Shown here: positions 1-10,865 of the stretch, in pieces
How the letters are laid out: every line of letters begins with the position of its first letter
Position numbering within the stretch: the first letter of the stretch is position 1
Assembly (NCBI RefSeq): GCF_963675165.1
Contig: NC_087379.1
Span: 5,924,839-5,988,838 of the forward strand
Source of the DNA: Halichondria panicea
Lineage: Eukaryota; Porifera; Demospongiae; Suberitida; Halichondriidae
Direction of reading: 5' to 3'
Length of the DNA stretch: 64,000 nucleotides
The notes under the pieces: model-generated
The model's input: the letters and a program-made list of their open reading frames with translations, nothing else
Databases searched by the model: none
What the model was told of the DNA's origin: nothing
Program-made: the position numbers and the translations under genes

Positions 1-655
1 GTAGGAAAAGAAATAACAATCATAATTCTAGCTTTCTACTTTAGTGACCCTGTTCCATTTGTTCCTAATATAGGATCACTTCAGCTGTAAATACGTAGGC
101 TATCTCGAATAAAGGCCGCGTGTAGTTAGCTAGCTGCCACTGTGTAAGTTAGCTTTTCCTCGCTTTTATTCGACAACGAAGCTTTAACATCGAAATCTAC
201 CACAGTTAAAATTAATAACTTATAGTTGTGTTAAGGCTATCCATTCTGTAAAAACGCAAGTGCTATGGCATCCAGGTGAGTAGACTCACAATTACAGACA
301 GACAAACAAACCAAACGACTACTATACCCGTGGCCGCCCACGCACGCCTCGGGTAATCAACACACAAATTTACCTTTTGTAATAGCCTCTAAAATGTGGT
401 AAAAACTACATGTAGGCCTAAGAGGTGGTATATTTTTGTCTAGTCTAGAGGTGGTTAGTACCGACCACCACCGACCAGTGTGGTCATATCCCTACTTAAG
501 TTTAAATAGTTTGTGACTCCACTACACACACATTATAAATTCAGCAGACACGATTCAAACGATTCAACATACATGTACAAGCTAGTACTTAGAGTTTATC
601 ATTGACTAAAATTATCTCCATGGGCAATCCTGACAGTTTGTGCACACACTGACAG

Positions 656-1536
656 GGCAGTCTATGAGCTGATACTGAGAGGCTACGTGTTCAGAAAGGG
701 GCAAATGAAAATTGCCGTCTTCAAACTCTATCAGGTGTGTGTTTATTTGTTGTTGCTAGCTGACACTAAACATTCCAGTGGGAAACCATCCCCTTAACAG
801 TCTAAATAGCTGGTGGCATTTTAGAGTTGAAAATATCTAACTTCCGTAGCATGTCTACAGTTTGGGTTGAACTACAAATACAGTTGAGTCCACCCTAGTT
901 CAGGGGAGAGCACACACAGGATGGTAGTGGATGATTAGCATATACTGTTTGTAGGAGGAAACGTGTCTATCAGATGAATCAATTGATGCTAATGAGTGCA
1001 CCGTGTGGGTTGTGCTAGCCTACACAAGGGAAGATAGGTTGATTGCCTTTCCCTAATCCACCGATGTACCGGTAGTACATGTATGTGAAGGTGCATAGCT
1101 TAAAAATGCATTCAAGAGTCTATATATATATAAAGAGAGAAAAGTATAGACGTAGCATAACCTTGCATCCAAAAATTAATGTAATCTCCTGCTTTGTAAC
1201 AAAAGTGACCAATCTGAGGCCCAGAGCTGCTACTAATAAATTCTCATTAATTTATTATGCGTTTCAGGCAGGAAGTCACGTACGTTGCTTTCCGAATTAT
1301 TTCTGATGCACGGTTATACTACATTCGATACTCTCTCTTATGGGCTTTTGATAATTATAGGGAAGTTTAGATAATTAGGCCTGTTGGGAAAAGTGCTACA
1401 TAACGATAGGTAGATAAGGCTATTTGGGGAAAGTTCTTGTTGTACTAGCAAGTACATAGCATTAAGTTATATGCCATTCAGCTTAAATATCGTGGTCAAC
1501 ATGGTAAATTTGTATTACTGTTCATACTACCCCCTC

Positions 1537-1573
<37 letters not shown>

Positions 1574-1732
1574 CCGTCAGGAGAGGGAACTGGTGTAGCA
1601 GGTGCCCAGCTGTTGTCAGAGCACTACCTGGTGGAGTTGTCAGCTGTGACCACATCAGGGCACGACAATGTTGGCATGGAGATGAGGGCTTTCGCTGAGC
1701 AACTCAAACCGTATCCTATGGAGCAATTGTGA
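656..1732 (+). CDS. MED18: MED18 copy 0, last two exons (5' part outside or lost)
   Basis: This is the 3' half of a Mediator head-module subunit 18 gene. The exon at 656-734 follows an acceptor (ACTGACAG) and encodes the strand around VFRKGQMKIAVFKLYQ, which resembles the FRKGIMKI segment of animal MED18. A GTGTGT donor follows. The last exon, 1574-1732, begins after a (CA)n tract ending in CAG, contains YLVELSAV and FAEQLKP (MED18 hallmarks) and ends in TGA. Both exons match the intact copies 2 and 5 in length (79 and 159 nt) and phase. Positions 1-655 correspond to MED18 intron 2, so exons 1 and 2 would lie left of the window if this copy is complete. MED18 is a subunit of the RNA polymerase II Mediator complex. 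Confidence 0.85.
1548..1573. repeat. (CA)n microsatellite at MED18 intron 3 acceptor
   Basis: A CA-dinucleotide run ends directly in the CAG acceptor of the last MED18 exon. The same tract sits at this acceptor in the other copies with different lengths (near 15538-15554, 22917-22933 and 37468-37495), so its length varies within the array. Confidence 0.85.
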
Positions 1733-2145
1733 ATTATATTATGATTATACAGCTAGTGTACGTATGGTGAATTATGGGAGGTGCATATAATGTCATAGCT
1801 AGCTTGTGTTAATTGGCTTGTGAAACAAACATTGTTTATAGCCAAGCTTGTAGGTAAACATCAGTTGCCTAAAGTATGTTCGTGTACTCTGACAGTAGAT
1901 GATGCTGTTTGGCCTGGCTTTTAGTTGTACTTAGCGATGTAAATTAGTCCACTAGTAGTTGCCTGGCAATATGGTGGCAACCATACAGCTAGTGGATTCT
2001 GAAGCTGAAACTATGTGGTTGATTTAAACTAATAGCTATAACACACGAATCAGACTCTCGGCAGCTAAAACAGCTTTGGCAGGTAACACGCAGTTGAAGT
2101 TTGACCTAAGGAATGTGAGTCTAAAACACTTCCTTTGAGTCGCAG
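1733..2145. other. Array spacer between MED18 and DHAD remnant
   Basis: I see no gene here. The stretch matches the spacer after copy 2 (from 15714) but lacks a segment of roughly 450 bp found there around 15975-16425: the sequence jumps from AGCTAGTGGA to TTCTGAAGCTG. It is spacer DNA of the repeat unit with a copy-specific deletion. Confidence 0.6.
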
Positions 2146-2279
2146 ATGTCGTACTTCCTCTGGTGTAGGGCTGATGTGGATCTGTGTATTGAGGACTTCA
2201 ACAGGATTGCTGATCGTGTGCCTCTGCTAGGCAACTTCAAGCCTCATGGAAAGGTTAGCATTATAATTATATATTGAGC

Positions 2280-2440
2280 ACATTCCTGTACCCTCACCAC
2301 ATACCCTTGTACACACCATGGTCAAGACAACCACATACCCTTGTACACACCGTGGTCAAGACAACCACATACCCCTGTACACACATGATAACCACATACC
2401 CCTGTACACACATGATAACCACATACCTCTGTACCCACAG
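2280..2440. repeat. Short tandem repeat of CCACATACCCTTGTACACAC-type units in DHAD intron
   Basis: The intron before the 2441 exon is made of about 20-30 nt units built on ACCACATACCC(T/C)TGTACACAC. The number of units differs between copies (also near 9010-9085, 16700-16830, 24140-24225 and 30865-30985). Small frame-open shadows here are repeat-driven, not coding. Confidence 0.75.
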
Positions 2441-2795
2441 TACCACATGGCAGACCTGCACACTGCTGGAGGCCTCCCTATACTCCTGAAGGAGCCACTA
2501 GACGCAGGGCTCTTACATGGTGACTGTCTCACAGTGACCGGAAAGACTGTGGCAGAGAATTTAGCATCTGTCTCCAAAGCATCTGATCTGACACAGGACG
2601 TTGTGTACCCATTCTCTAAACCCCTCTCCCCTCCCGGGCACCACATTACCATTATCAAGGTGAGATGGATAAGAGCTGTGTGTATTCTCACCTATGCAAT
2701 CATTGTGAGTACTAAGTATTTTGTTTTGTGAATCCTGCATGTGCGTTTTATTTGAACAGCTATACACAATGTTTACATTTAGATGGTGATAATAT

Positions 2796-3009
2796 TACCG
2801 TATTACTAGAACATTTTACAGGTGAAAAACCTTTGCGAATGAGCCAAATCAGTCGAAATTTTGACCCTTTGCTATCTACCGTTCTGGCAAGGATCGTGTG
2901 TATTTACTAGTAATCATTTAGGTTTTGCAGATTTTATTGTTGCGAATTGATCAACCCTCGCAAAATTCTCAAATGTTTGATGCTCGCAAAACATTCTAGT
3001 AATACGGTA
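2796..3009. mobile_element. MITE-like element with TACCGTATTACTAGAA inverted ends
   Basis: The ends form an inverted repeat: TACCGTATTACTAGAACATTTT at the left is mirrored at the right by AAACATTCTAGTAATACGGTA. The duplicated target is TA. Copy 3 of the unit (about 17170-17195) shows the uninterrupted empty site, GATAATTATCAAAAATAA, so this is a genuine insertion of about 210 bp. No transposase is encoded. It lies in the DHAD copy 1 intron. Confidence 0.8.
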
Positions 3010-3444
3010 TCAAAATAATAATTATCCTCTCATGATTGCATCCCAGGGTAGCCTGGCAACAGACAGTGCCGTGCTGAAGCTGAGTGGGAAAGTGTTTGAC
3101 AAGCCATTCAAAGGCCCAGTGAGTCTACACACCACGCATGGACACAATGCCATCTTGTATTGAGTGTGTCTACTTGTTCCCAGGCGATTGTGTTCGATGG
3201 GGAGGGGCCAGCCTATGATGCCAATGGCATCATGCCATTATGGGTGGTCAGGTTAAACCAGGACAGGTGCTTGTCATACGATATGAAGGACCCAAGGGAA
3301 GGTGAGCAAGTGTATTCATTTATGTATTAAGTTGCATTTAAACAAATATTTAGCCTAAAATCCATGCCTTGGTTGCTTGCCGCATCTGTCACTATAGCTA
3401 CAGTTTCATCAGTTTCAGTTTCAGTTTATTGTGCAGTATATATA

Positions 3445-3878
3445 CCGTATAGCGGGTATATTTCGAGGGTATACATTTTCGCGGATGGATCTCTACAAAG
3501 GATTTCGCGGATTTATTTTCGTGGTTTGAGTTCCAGCCTTCTGGCGCATGCGCACATCAACATGCAGCTGTACCTCCACACCGTTAGCCTCAAATCCAGG
3601 CTAAGCCTGTATAAAATAATAGAATCGGTGAGGCACTATGTCCTCCACCTCTAGCAGAAGGTTTGCTGTGCAGGCCATTGTCAAGGGATACCACCAGTAC
3701 AAAACAATCTGGGCTATACCAGCGCCCTTGTCTCTTGATTCCTTTTTTCTTTCCTCTTATTGTCGATAGGTGTGGTCAATAATACTGAACACGCCTACTA
3801 ATAGACTAGCATAAATTTTCGCGGTACAGGCTCAATCCACGAAAACCGCGAACATTTATACCCTCGAAATATACCTGG
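3445..3878. mobile_element. Inverted-repeat element of about 434 bp in DHAD copy 1 intron
   Basis: The left end GGTATATTTCGAGGGTATA is mirrored at the right (TATACCCTCGAAATATACC), followed on both sides by TTCGCGG-type sequence, giving imperfect terminal inverted repeats of over 30 bp. TA flanks both ends. Copies 4 and 5 keep the empty context (CAGTATATATACTTGAATAC). It carries no recognisable protein. Confidence 0.75.
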
Positions 3879-4904
3879 TAGTTGAATACTTCCCCCACAT
3901 GATACACCACTCTCCTCCTTGTAGCCCTGGCATGCCTGAGATGTTGAGTCCAGGCTCTGCACTGGTTGGTGCCGGCCTGGGTAAGACCGTTCCCTTGGTA
4001 ACTGATGGATGCTTCAGTGGAGCATCTCACGGGATCATGATAGGTCATGTGACACCCGAGGCATTTGTGGGCGGGCCTATAGCACTGGTGGAGAACGGAG
4101 ATATGATAAGCATTGATGCTGTCAACAGGAGAGTAGATCTGGTGAGTGTGCAAATGAGCACTGTACATGTGATGGAATGCCTACATACTCCCCCGCACAC
4201 TCACGCAGTAGGTCAGTGAGGAGGTTTTGACGGCTCGGAAAGCTTGCTAGAAGATTCCCCAAAAGCGTCAGAAAGTGAAGGGTCTACTGGCGAAGTATCG
4301 ACGCTCTGTGTCCAGTGCACATACAGGAGCTGTGACCAGCTAAACCAACTGAACATTGTAGTAGAGGCCAAAGTTTTAGTTTTGTCCTGTAGAGCAAAGA
4401 TTTAATTACATTAATTATACACTCTTATTATGCATGCTTGTATAAATCGTGTTTTGCAGCTATACATAATTATCATTGTGCACTAGTTGTGGCCTAATGA
4501 TGTGGAGTCTAATGTACAACGTTTCGTTATCAAATGTGCGAATGATTTATTGGAATGTCTTCAGCACATGTTTCTTTCAAACTCTTCACTCGTTGAGCTA
4601 CAATGTAGGTGTACATGTGTTTACCTTGTGTTTGTGGTTGTTTCTTCAGAACTTTTCTTATGGAATGTTGCTGTGAATATTGTTACCAATAATTACCGTA
4701 CACATGACGTATGTCACCCCATTTTTCTTCAAGCGCGCTCAAAAGGAATTGTGAGTTCCTAGATCCTATATTTATAATAGGTACAGGTATCCCTGTGCAT
4801 CACCTGTACTCTTCTTTGAATATCTATGTGTTATTTTGGCATATAACATTCAACAATATTGTGTGTCCCCACAGAAAACAAACCTTACGATAATCCCCAA
4901 AGCC

Positions 4905-7130
4905 ATGGCTGAGAGAGTGACTACGAAAGAAGCTCTCAAGAAACTTGATGCTCAACTCGAATGCTCCCTTTGTCTCGACACTTTTAAGCAACCGAAACTC
5001 TTGCCTTGTTTTCATGTGTTTTGCAAGTCCCCGTGTCTGGAGAAACTAGTGACCAAGGATGGACGCTCCCTCACTTGTCCCACCTGTCGACACATTGTCC
5101 CACTATCAGAGAGGGGAGTGGCTGGACTGCAATCAGACTTTCACATCGACCACTTGTTTGAGATACAAGATGCTTTCAACAAGGCCGAAGACGACAATGA
5201 TAAGAACTGTGGCAGCTGTGAGAATGGCAGAGCCACCGGGTACTGTAACGACTGTAGGGACTTTTTGTGTGACAGGTGTCAAACTGCTCACAAATTTGTT
5301 AAACTTTCAAAAAATCATAAACTAATTTCACTGGATGAACTCAAAGCTCAAGTGACTAGCCTGGTTCCCCCCAAGAAGGCCGTCCCCCATTGTCCCAAAC
5401 ACTCGGAGAATGCCCTTAAGATATATTGCGATACATGCTCCACTCTCATTTGCATGGACTGCACCATTCGTATCCACAAAGACCACAACTACGACCTGGT
5501 GGCTGATGTGCTGACCAAGCACAAGGAAGAACTTGTCTCCAGTCTCAAACCAGTCAAAGAGAAGCTGGACAGTGTACAACGAGCTCTGAAGGACTTTGAC
5601 ACAAGAGCCAAGACAATCCACAATCAGAGGGCCGCGATTGAAGCCAACATCCACAAGGAGATTGACGAACAACATCGACTGTTGGACCAACGAAGGACAG
5701 AGCTTGTGGGAGAGCTAGAGATGCTGACTCAGCAAAAGCTTAAGGATCTGGCGGCACAAAGGGACCAAGTGGAGATCACTCAGGTGAAACTGACCAGCTG
5801 TCTGGAGTACACTGAGGGGGGTCTCAAAACAGGCACAGACGGTGAAGTACTCGAAATGAAATCTTCCGTTATTAAGAGAGTCGAACATTTTTCTACTGAA
5901 TTTGAATCAAATGCTATTCAACCAGAGACAAAAGCTGACATGGAACTGATCACTGAAGGAAAAGAATCTCTCCAACAAGCTTATCGAAATTTTCTACAGA
6001 TTGATCACAGTGGTTCATTCAGCTTAGAGAACAGCCACACGACAGGAAATGGTCTGAAAGGTGCTACAACTGGAGAAACAAAAACTGTGTCCTTTCAAGC
6101 AATGACCAAGAAAAACAAGAAATCCAAAAACAAACTCGACCTCAAAGCTGAACTTGTGCATATCGAAAGCAAAGATAAAAGTAAATGTGAAGTTGTGGTT
6201 GTTCGAAAACATGGCCAATACAAGATCAACTATCGCCCTATGAAACGAGGAAAGCATGAACTACACATCACTGTCAATGGGGATGCAGTACGAGGCAGTC
6301 CATTCCCAATAGCTGTAGCCCCATCACCACAGAGCTTCGTCAAGCCTTCCCGAGTTGTGCGAGGTGTGAACAGCCCACGAGGCACTGTCTCCAACAATAA
6401 GGGTCAGTTGGTTGTTGTTGAAGGAGCTACTGTCTCTGTATTGACACCAGAGGGTGAGAAGATACAAACTTTTGGAAAGCTGAATAATGCGTATGGAGTG
6501 ACTGTGGACAAAGACGACAACATGTATGTGATGGAGTGTGGCAATCATCGTGTGAACAAATTCTCATCTGACGGAGAGTTTGTGGCAGCTGTTGGTAGTC
6601 CAGGCAGTAGTAACCTTCAGTTTAGTAACCCTTGTGGTATATGTTATAACAGAAGAGACAACAACCTGTATGTGACTGATCAGAATAACCACAGAATACA
6701 AGTGCTCTCTACTGATCTGAAGTTTGTACGATGTTTCGGTACACGTGGCAATGGGAACGGACAATTACAAAACCCATTTCATGCAACATTTGATAGTGCC
6801 AACAACCTCTATGTGACTGATCGTGGTAACCGTCGAGTACAAGTCTTCACTGCTGAAGGTCAATTCCTGAGAACCTTCTCACAAAAAGCCAACGGTCAGA
6901 AGCTGAACTTACCCTTGGCCATAGCCATCGACAGCAGTGACACAGTGTACGTCAGTGAGAATGGACCGAATTTTGTGAGTGTGTTCACATCTCAGGGAGC
7001 CTACATCACCACGTTTGGTGGACCAGGAACGAAAGAGGGACAGTTTAATCACATTTACGGACTCTCTATTAATCGAAATGACTCTGTTGTTGTGTCCGAT
7101 TGTAACAATGAGCGACTGCAGATATTCTAA
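4905..7130 (+). CDS. TRIM-NHL protein (RING, two B-boxes, coiled coil, filamin, NHL), copy 1
   Basis: A 741-aa tripartite-motif protein, probably a RING ubiquitin ligase and/or RNA or ligand binder like TRIM2/3/71 relatives. Domains in order: RING at 20-61 (C20, C23, C35, H37, C40, C44, C58, C61, with one extra residue between C40 and C44), B-box 1 at 102-138, B-box 2 at 163-194, coiled coil about 200-300, filamin repeat about 395-473, then NHL propeller repeats from about 485 to the end. The start is the ATG in AAAGCCATGG, right after a CCCCACAG acceptor at 4871-4874. An upstream exon ending at 4750 (GTGAGT donor) would join in frame, so a longer form is possible. The coding sequence is a single exon. 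A DHAD pseudogene lies upstream and MED18 remains downstream. The B-box 1 is the ENGRATGYC type shared with copies 3 and 5. Confidence 0.93.
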   Translation: MAERVTTKEALKKLDAQLECSLCLDTFKQPKLLPCFHVFCKSPCLEKLVTKDGRSLTCPTCRHIVPLSERGVAGLQSDFHIDHLFEIQDAFNKAEDDNDKNCGSCENGRATGYCNDCRDFLCDRCQTAHKFVKLSKNHKLISLDELKAQVTSLVPPKKAVPHCPKHSENALKIYCDTCSTLICMDCTIRIHKDHNYDLVADVLTKHKEELVSSLKPVKEKLDSVQRALKDFDTRAKTIHNQRAAIEANIHKEIDEQHRLLDQRRTELVGELEMLTQQKLKDLAAQRDQVEITQVKLTSCLEYTEGGLKTGTDGEVLEMKSSVIKRVEHFSTEFESNAIQPETKADMELITEGKESLQQAYRNFLQIDHSGSFSLENSHTTGNGLKGATTGETKTVSFQAMTKKNKKSKNKLDLKAELVHIESKDKSKCEVVVVRKHGQYKINYRPMKRGKHELHITVNGDAVRGSPFPIAVAPSPQSFVKPSRVVRGVNSPRGTVSNNKGQLVVVEGATVSVLTPEGEKIQTFGKLNNAYGVTVDKDDNMYVMECGNHRVNKFSSDGEFVAAVGSPGSSNLQFSNPCGICYNRRDNNLYVTDQNNHRIQVLSTDLKFVRCFGTRGNGNGQLQNPFHATFDSANNLYVTDRGNRRVQVFTAEGQFLRTFSQKANGQKLNLPLAIAIDSSDTVYVSENGPNFVSVFTSQGAYITTFGGPGTKEGQFNHIYGLSINRNDSVVVSDCNNERLQIF

Positions 7131-7257
7131 CAAAATATGTGAGAAGCGGACAATGTATTTGTAGCTCTGTGTAGAAATAGTTGGTAGCGTTATGGAATGT
7201 GAAATGAAACTTTGTGTTTGCATGGGCAATATGATAGTGGTAGGTAAAGATCATCAC

Positions 7258-7263
7258 AATAAA
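7258..7263 (+). terminator. AATAAA poly(A) signal between TRIM copy 1 and MED18 copy 1
   Basis: AATAAA lies 15 nt before the MED18 ATG at 7278. The same hexamer occurs 15 nt before MED18 in the other units (13234, 20899, 28639, 35139). It is the only good poly(A) signal after the TRIM stop, so TRIM transcripts would be cleaved at or inside the MED18 start. Confidence 0.5.
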
Positions 7264-7277
7264 AAGTCACCTCCAGC

Positions 7278-7735
7278 ATGGCCATTTCATGGTTATGGAA
7301 TGGAATTTATACTATTTGGGAGTGTGTACGTGTCTTGACAGTGAACTACCCTCTCTTCTGCACCGACTCAGAGGACTGGCTGACTTTGCAACCTGTGGGG
7401 GCATAGCATTCATTGACAAGGAGCAAGCTTGGTCTGTGGCGGCTTATAGTGTATCCTGTACAGTATGTGATATATGCCATTGATTATTTAATACAGAGGT
7501 AGGCAACACACATGTGGCAACACTCGCTCTGTCGTTAGCCAAGGCCCCCTTGTGAGTTATGCATTCCCACACCCCATGTACATATAATTACTTACTACAG
7601 TACCTTCTCCCGTCTTGTTCCCCAGGCAACTCATATACACTGGGCAGCTGGACCTGGGTGATGCTAACAGGCCGGCTGGAGTGAGGAGTTGTGTAGTCAA
7701 AACATTGCAAAATACCTCAAGGAAATGGGATGCAG
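7278..7735 (+). pseudogene. MED18: MED18 copy 1, decayed exons 1 and 2
   Basis: The sequence follows MED18 exon 1 (ATG at 7278, LLHRLRGLADFATCGGIAFID recognisable in pieces) and exon 2 (7626-7735, IYTGQLDLGDANRPAG). Exon 1 is decayed. Sequence after the first codons is lost, so the 5' part no longer matches the NQQLYEFLLFGS stretch of intact copies, and a TGA replaces TGG in CHW. In exon 2 the region around CVHTACSNNAAE is reshaped (CVVKTLQNTSRK). Exons 3 and 4 do not follow. Instead the sequence passes at about 7740 into a segment also seen after copy 4, then into DHAD remnants. It is a truncated pseudogene. Confidence 0.82.
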
Positions 7736-8155
7736 GTAAGTACTTTAATACTAATATGGCCAGGAAGCCTAGGTGCCCAGAAATGTCATACCTCAATCTC
7801 ACTGTCACACATTTGCGTTTTGTATAGCCAGAATCCTGTGAAAATGTTGTGTTTTTTGTCTGCCAAACCATTTTTTATAGAGATTGTAGTGTTATGTAAG
7901 TGTACGAAGTGGAGGAAAAAGTGGAGGGGGACCAAGTGGAGCACATGATGTACCAACGGTACCCAGTGAAGCAGCAAGTAGAGGACCAATCTGAGCCACA
8001 GAAGATCCCAAGCAATAAAAAGACATTAACATTTTCTGATTTTATAGAAGGGGATCCCAGGACGCCCCCCCTTCTGTATGAAACCTGTTTAAAATTGTTT
8101 GCGAGCAAACACCTGCTCCACTGCGTGCTCACAATCCTCACGCTTCTGATGAGCC
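7736..8155. repeat. Shared junction segment after truncated MED18 copies
   Basis: This stretch contains GTACGAAGTGGAGGAAAAAG followed by AAGTGGAGCACATGATGTAC and a run ending GGGGATCCCAGG...TATGAAACC. The same segment follows MED18 copy 4 at about 29160-29900. Its end resembles the CAGGGTTTCAT end of the element at 59335, so it may be an old repeat. The frame open from 7900 is probably accidental, except that its last part runs into a DHAD exon. Confidence 0.55.
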
Positions 8156-8159
8156 ACTT

Positions 8160-10317
8160 CAGTGTCACGGGTGACAACCTACCAGGCAGTGCCGTCCCCA
8201 GAGCTTCGGAGAGCAAGACACACACCAGGGAGATCATGAACAAGAAGGTTAGGAGGTGTCTCCTACATTTTAGAATATAATAGAGGAAAGTTGATTTTCC
8301 TTATTTAGGTTTTGAATTTTCTGCAGGCGTTTGAGAATGCTGTGACTGTGGTGCTTGCAGTGGGTGGCTCCACCAATAGTGTACCTGCATGTGCTAGCTC
8401 TAGCAAATGAGTGAGTTGGAGGATATCTAGTAACTGGGTTAGGGTTACGGTACCATAACAATTGTAACTGATCCCAAAGTGGTCGCATGTCAAGCAGATG
8501 GTTGCTTAATTAGCCCCTAGCTAACTCAGTTCTACCCTAATATAAAATGTACTGACTGTGTGCTGTTGTGTAGGACCAGAGGAGGTACGACATCCGCAAG
8601 TCTTAAAGACCCAAATTCCTTATTATATCTGAGTTGTCAAAGTTTAATAGCACTTCAAACGAAGTGATACTCATAGCAACTCCAGGCATCCCTCCTGAAG
8701 ATTTTGAAGCTGAAACTATGGTTGATTAAGCTAATAGCTATAATCTAGATCAAACAGTCCACGAATCAGACTCTTGGCAGCTAAAAATAGCCCAGTGCTT
8801 GTGTTTGGCGGGTAACACGCAATTGAACTTTGACCTAAGAAATGTGAGTCTAAACACTTTCTTTGACTCGCGGATGTTGTACCTTCTCTGGTGTAAGGCT
8901 GATATGGATTTGTGTATTGAGGACTTGAACAGGATTGCTGATTGTGTGCCTCTGTTAGGCAACTTCAAGCCTCATGGAAAGGTTTCTTTTACACATACTG
9001 AGCACATTCCTGTACCCTCACCACACACCACGCAAGACAACCACATACCCTTGTACACACATGATAACCACATACCTCTGTACCCACAGTACCACATGGC
9101 AGACCTGCACACTGCTGGAGGCCTCCCTATACTCATGAAGGAGCTACTAGACGTAGGGCTCTTACATGGTGACTGTCTCACAGTGACCGGAAACCTGGCA
9201 GAGAATTTAGCATCTGTCTCCAAAGCATCTGATCTGACACAGGACGTTGTGTACCCTATCTCTAAACCCCTCTCCCCTCCCGGGCACCACATTACCATTA
9301 TCAAGGTGAGATGGATAAGAGCTGTGTGTATTCTCACCTATATATGCAATCATTGTGAGTAAGTCTGCATGTGAGTTTTATTTAAACAGCTATTCTCAAT
9401 TACATTTAGATGGTGAAAATTATATGCATTTTCTCATCCTTGCATCCCAGGGTAGCCTGGCAACAGACAGTGCCGTGCTGAAGCTGAGTGGGAAAGTGTT
9501 TGACAAGCCGTTCAAAGGCCCAGTGAGTCTACACACCATGCAAGGAAGGACACAACGCCCTCCTGTTTTGAGTGTGTCTGCTTGTTCCCAGGCGATTGTA
9601 TTCGATGGGGAGGGGCCAGCCTATGATGCCATTATGGGGGGCCAGGTTAAACCAGGACAGGTGCTCGTGATACCATATGAAGGACCCAAGGGAAGGTGAG
9701 CAAGTTAGTGTATTCCATTATTTATTAAGTTGCATTTATTCAAATATTTATCCTGAATCCTTGCATTGGTTGTTTTGCCGCATCTGTCACTATAGCTACA
9801 GTTTCATGTAAATTTCAGTTTCAGTTTCTGTTTATTGTACAATAGTTAATACTTAATTCCCCCACACATGATACACCCCTCTCCTCCGTGTAGCCCTGGC
9901 ATGCCTGAGATGCTGAGTCCAGGCTCTGCACTAGTTGGTACCGGCCTAGGTAAGACCGTTCCCTTGATAACTGATGGATGCTTCAGCGGAGCATCTCATG
10001 GGATCATGATTGGTCATGTGACACCCGAGGCATTCGTGGGCAGGCCTATAGCACTGGTGGAGAACGGAGATATGATAAGCATTGATGCTGTCAACAGGAG
10101 AGTAGATCTGGTGAGTGTGCAAATCATTATGAGCACTGTACATGTGATGGATGCATACATACTCCCCCGCACACCCACGCAGGAGGTCAGTAAGGAGGTG
10201 TTGACGGCTCGGAAAGCTTGCTGGAAGATTCCCCAGGAGCGTCAGAAAGTGAAGGGTCTACTGGCGAAGTATCGACGCTCTGTGTCCAGTGCACATACAG
10301 GAGCTGTGACCAGCTAA
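8160..10317 (+). pseudogene. ilvD: Dihydroxy-acid dehydratase fragment, copy 2 (longest, 3' exons intact)
   Basis: This copy reaches further 5' than copies 1, 3 and 4. A degenerate exon ends at 8247 (LPGSAVPR ... TREIMNKK) and the next, 8327-8410, reads AFENAVTVVLAVGGSTNSV, the DHAD AFENAI..ALGGSTNAV block. One extra base there (GTACCTGC against GTGCTGC in copy 5) shifts the frame to TGA. The 8898-8981 exon has lost a base at its acceptor. From 9090 on everything is open and spliced correctly: 9090-9305, 9451-9522, 9592-9695, 9894-10110 and 10183-10317, ending [15 protein letters not shown]. The active-site loop reads [10 protein letters not shown] where DHADs normally have DGRFSG. So it is a pseudogene with a well-preserved tail; a truncated product starting in the tail cannot be excluded. 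Confidence 0.85.
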
Positions 10318-10865
10318 ACCAACTGAACATTGTAGTAGAGGCCAAAGTTTTAGTTTTGTCCTGTAGAGCAAAGATTTAATTACATTAATTATACACTCTT
10401 ATTATGCATGCTTGTATAAACCTTGTTTTGCAGCTATACATAATTATCATTGTGCACTAGTTGTGGCCTAATGATGTGGAGTCTAATGTACAACGTTTCG
10501 TTATCAAATGTGCGAATGATTTATTGGAATGTCTTCAGCACATGTTTCTTTCAAACTCTTCACTCGTTGAGCTACAATGTAGGTGTACATGTGTTTACCT
10601 TGTGTTTGTGGTTGTTTCTTCAGAACTTTTCTTATGGAATGTTGCTGTGAATATTGTTACCAATAATTATGACGTACGTCACCCCATTTTTCTTCAAGCT
10701 CAAAAGGAATTGTGAGTTCCTAGATCCTATATTTATAATAGGTACAGGTATCCCTGTGCATCACCTGTACTCTTTTTTGAATACTATGTGTTATTTTGGC
10801 ATATAACATTCAACAATATTGTGTGTCCCCACAGAAAAACAAACCTTACGATAATTCCCAAAGCC

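Larger units (their letters stand above)
2146..4343 (+). pseudogene. ilvD: Dihydroxy-acid dehydratase C-terminal fragment, copy 1 (broken)
   Basis: The exons read as the C-terminal half of DHAD (IlvD/Ilv3, the dehydratase step of valine and isoleucine synthesis). Exons are 2169-2253 ([17 protein letters not shown]), 2441-2659 ([17 protein letters not shown]), 3047-3118, 3184-3301, 3925-4141 ([18 protein letters not shown]) and 4209-4343. All have GT-AG borders. An in-frame ATG at 2146 precedes the first exon. The copy is dead. A 14-nt extra stretch in the 3184-3301 exon shifts the frame, the first codon of the last exon is TAG where sister copies have GAG, and a later TGG is TAG. The N-terminal half, which carries the Fe-S cysteines, is absent. 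Two inverted-repeat elements sit in its introns. Fold class could in principle be a related IlvD/Edd dehydratase, but the order of motifs fits DHAD best. Confidence 0.85.

Noticed and set aside
2274-2731. Open frames rich in TYPCTH/NHIPLYTH repeats
   Set aside because: They arise from the short intronic tandem repeat before the DHAD exon; only the part from 2441 on is exon.
4476-4676. Conserved second-frame open reading frame (MCTSCGLMMW...)
   Set aside because: It recurs only because the DNA is duplicated, and it does not join in frame with the TRIM gene; the other frame does.
7900-8280. 126-residue open frame after MED18 copy 1
   Set aside because: Most of it is a shared repeat-like segment; only its final part matches a DHAD exon.
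8327-10317. DHAD sequence as bacterial contamination or a symbiont gene
   Set aside because: The coding blocks are split by several GT-AG introns and repeated between animal genes within one continuous sequence.
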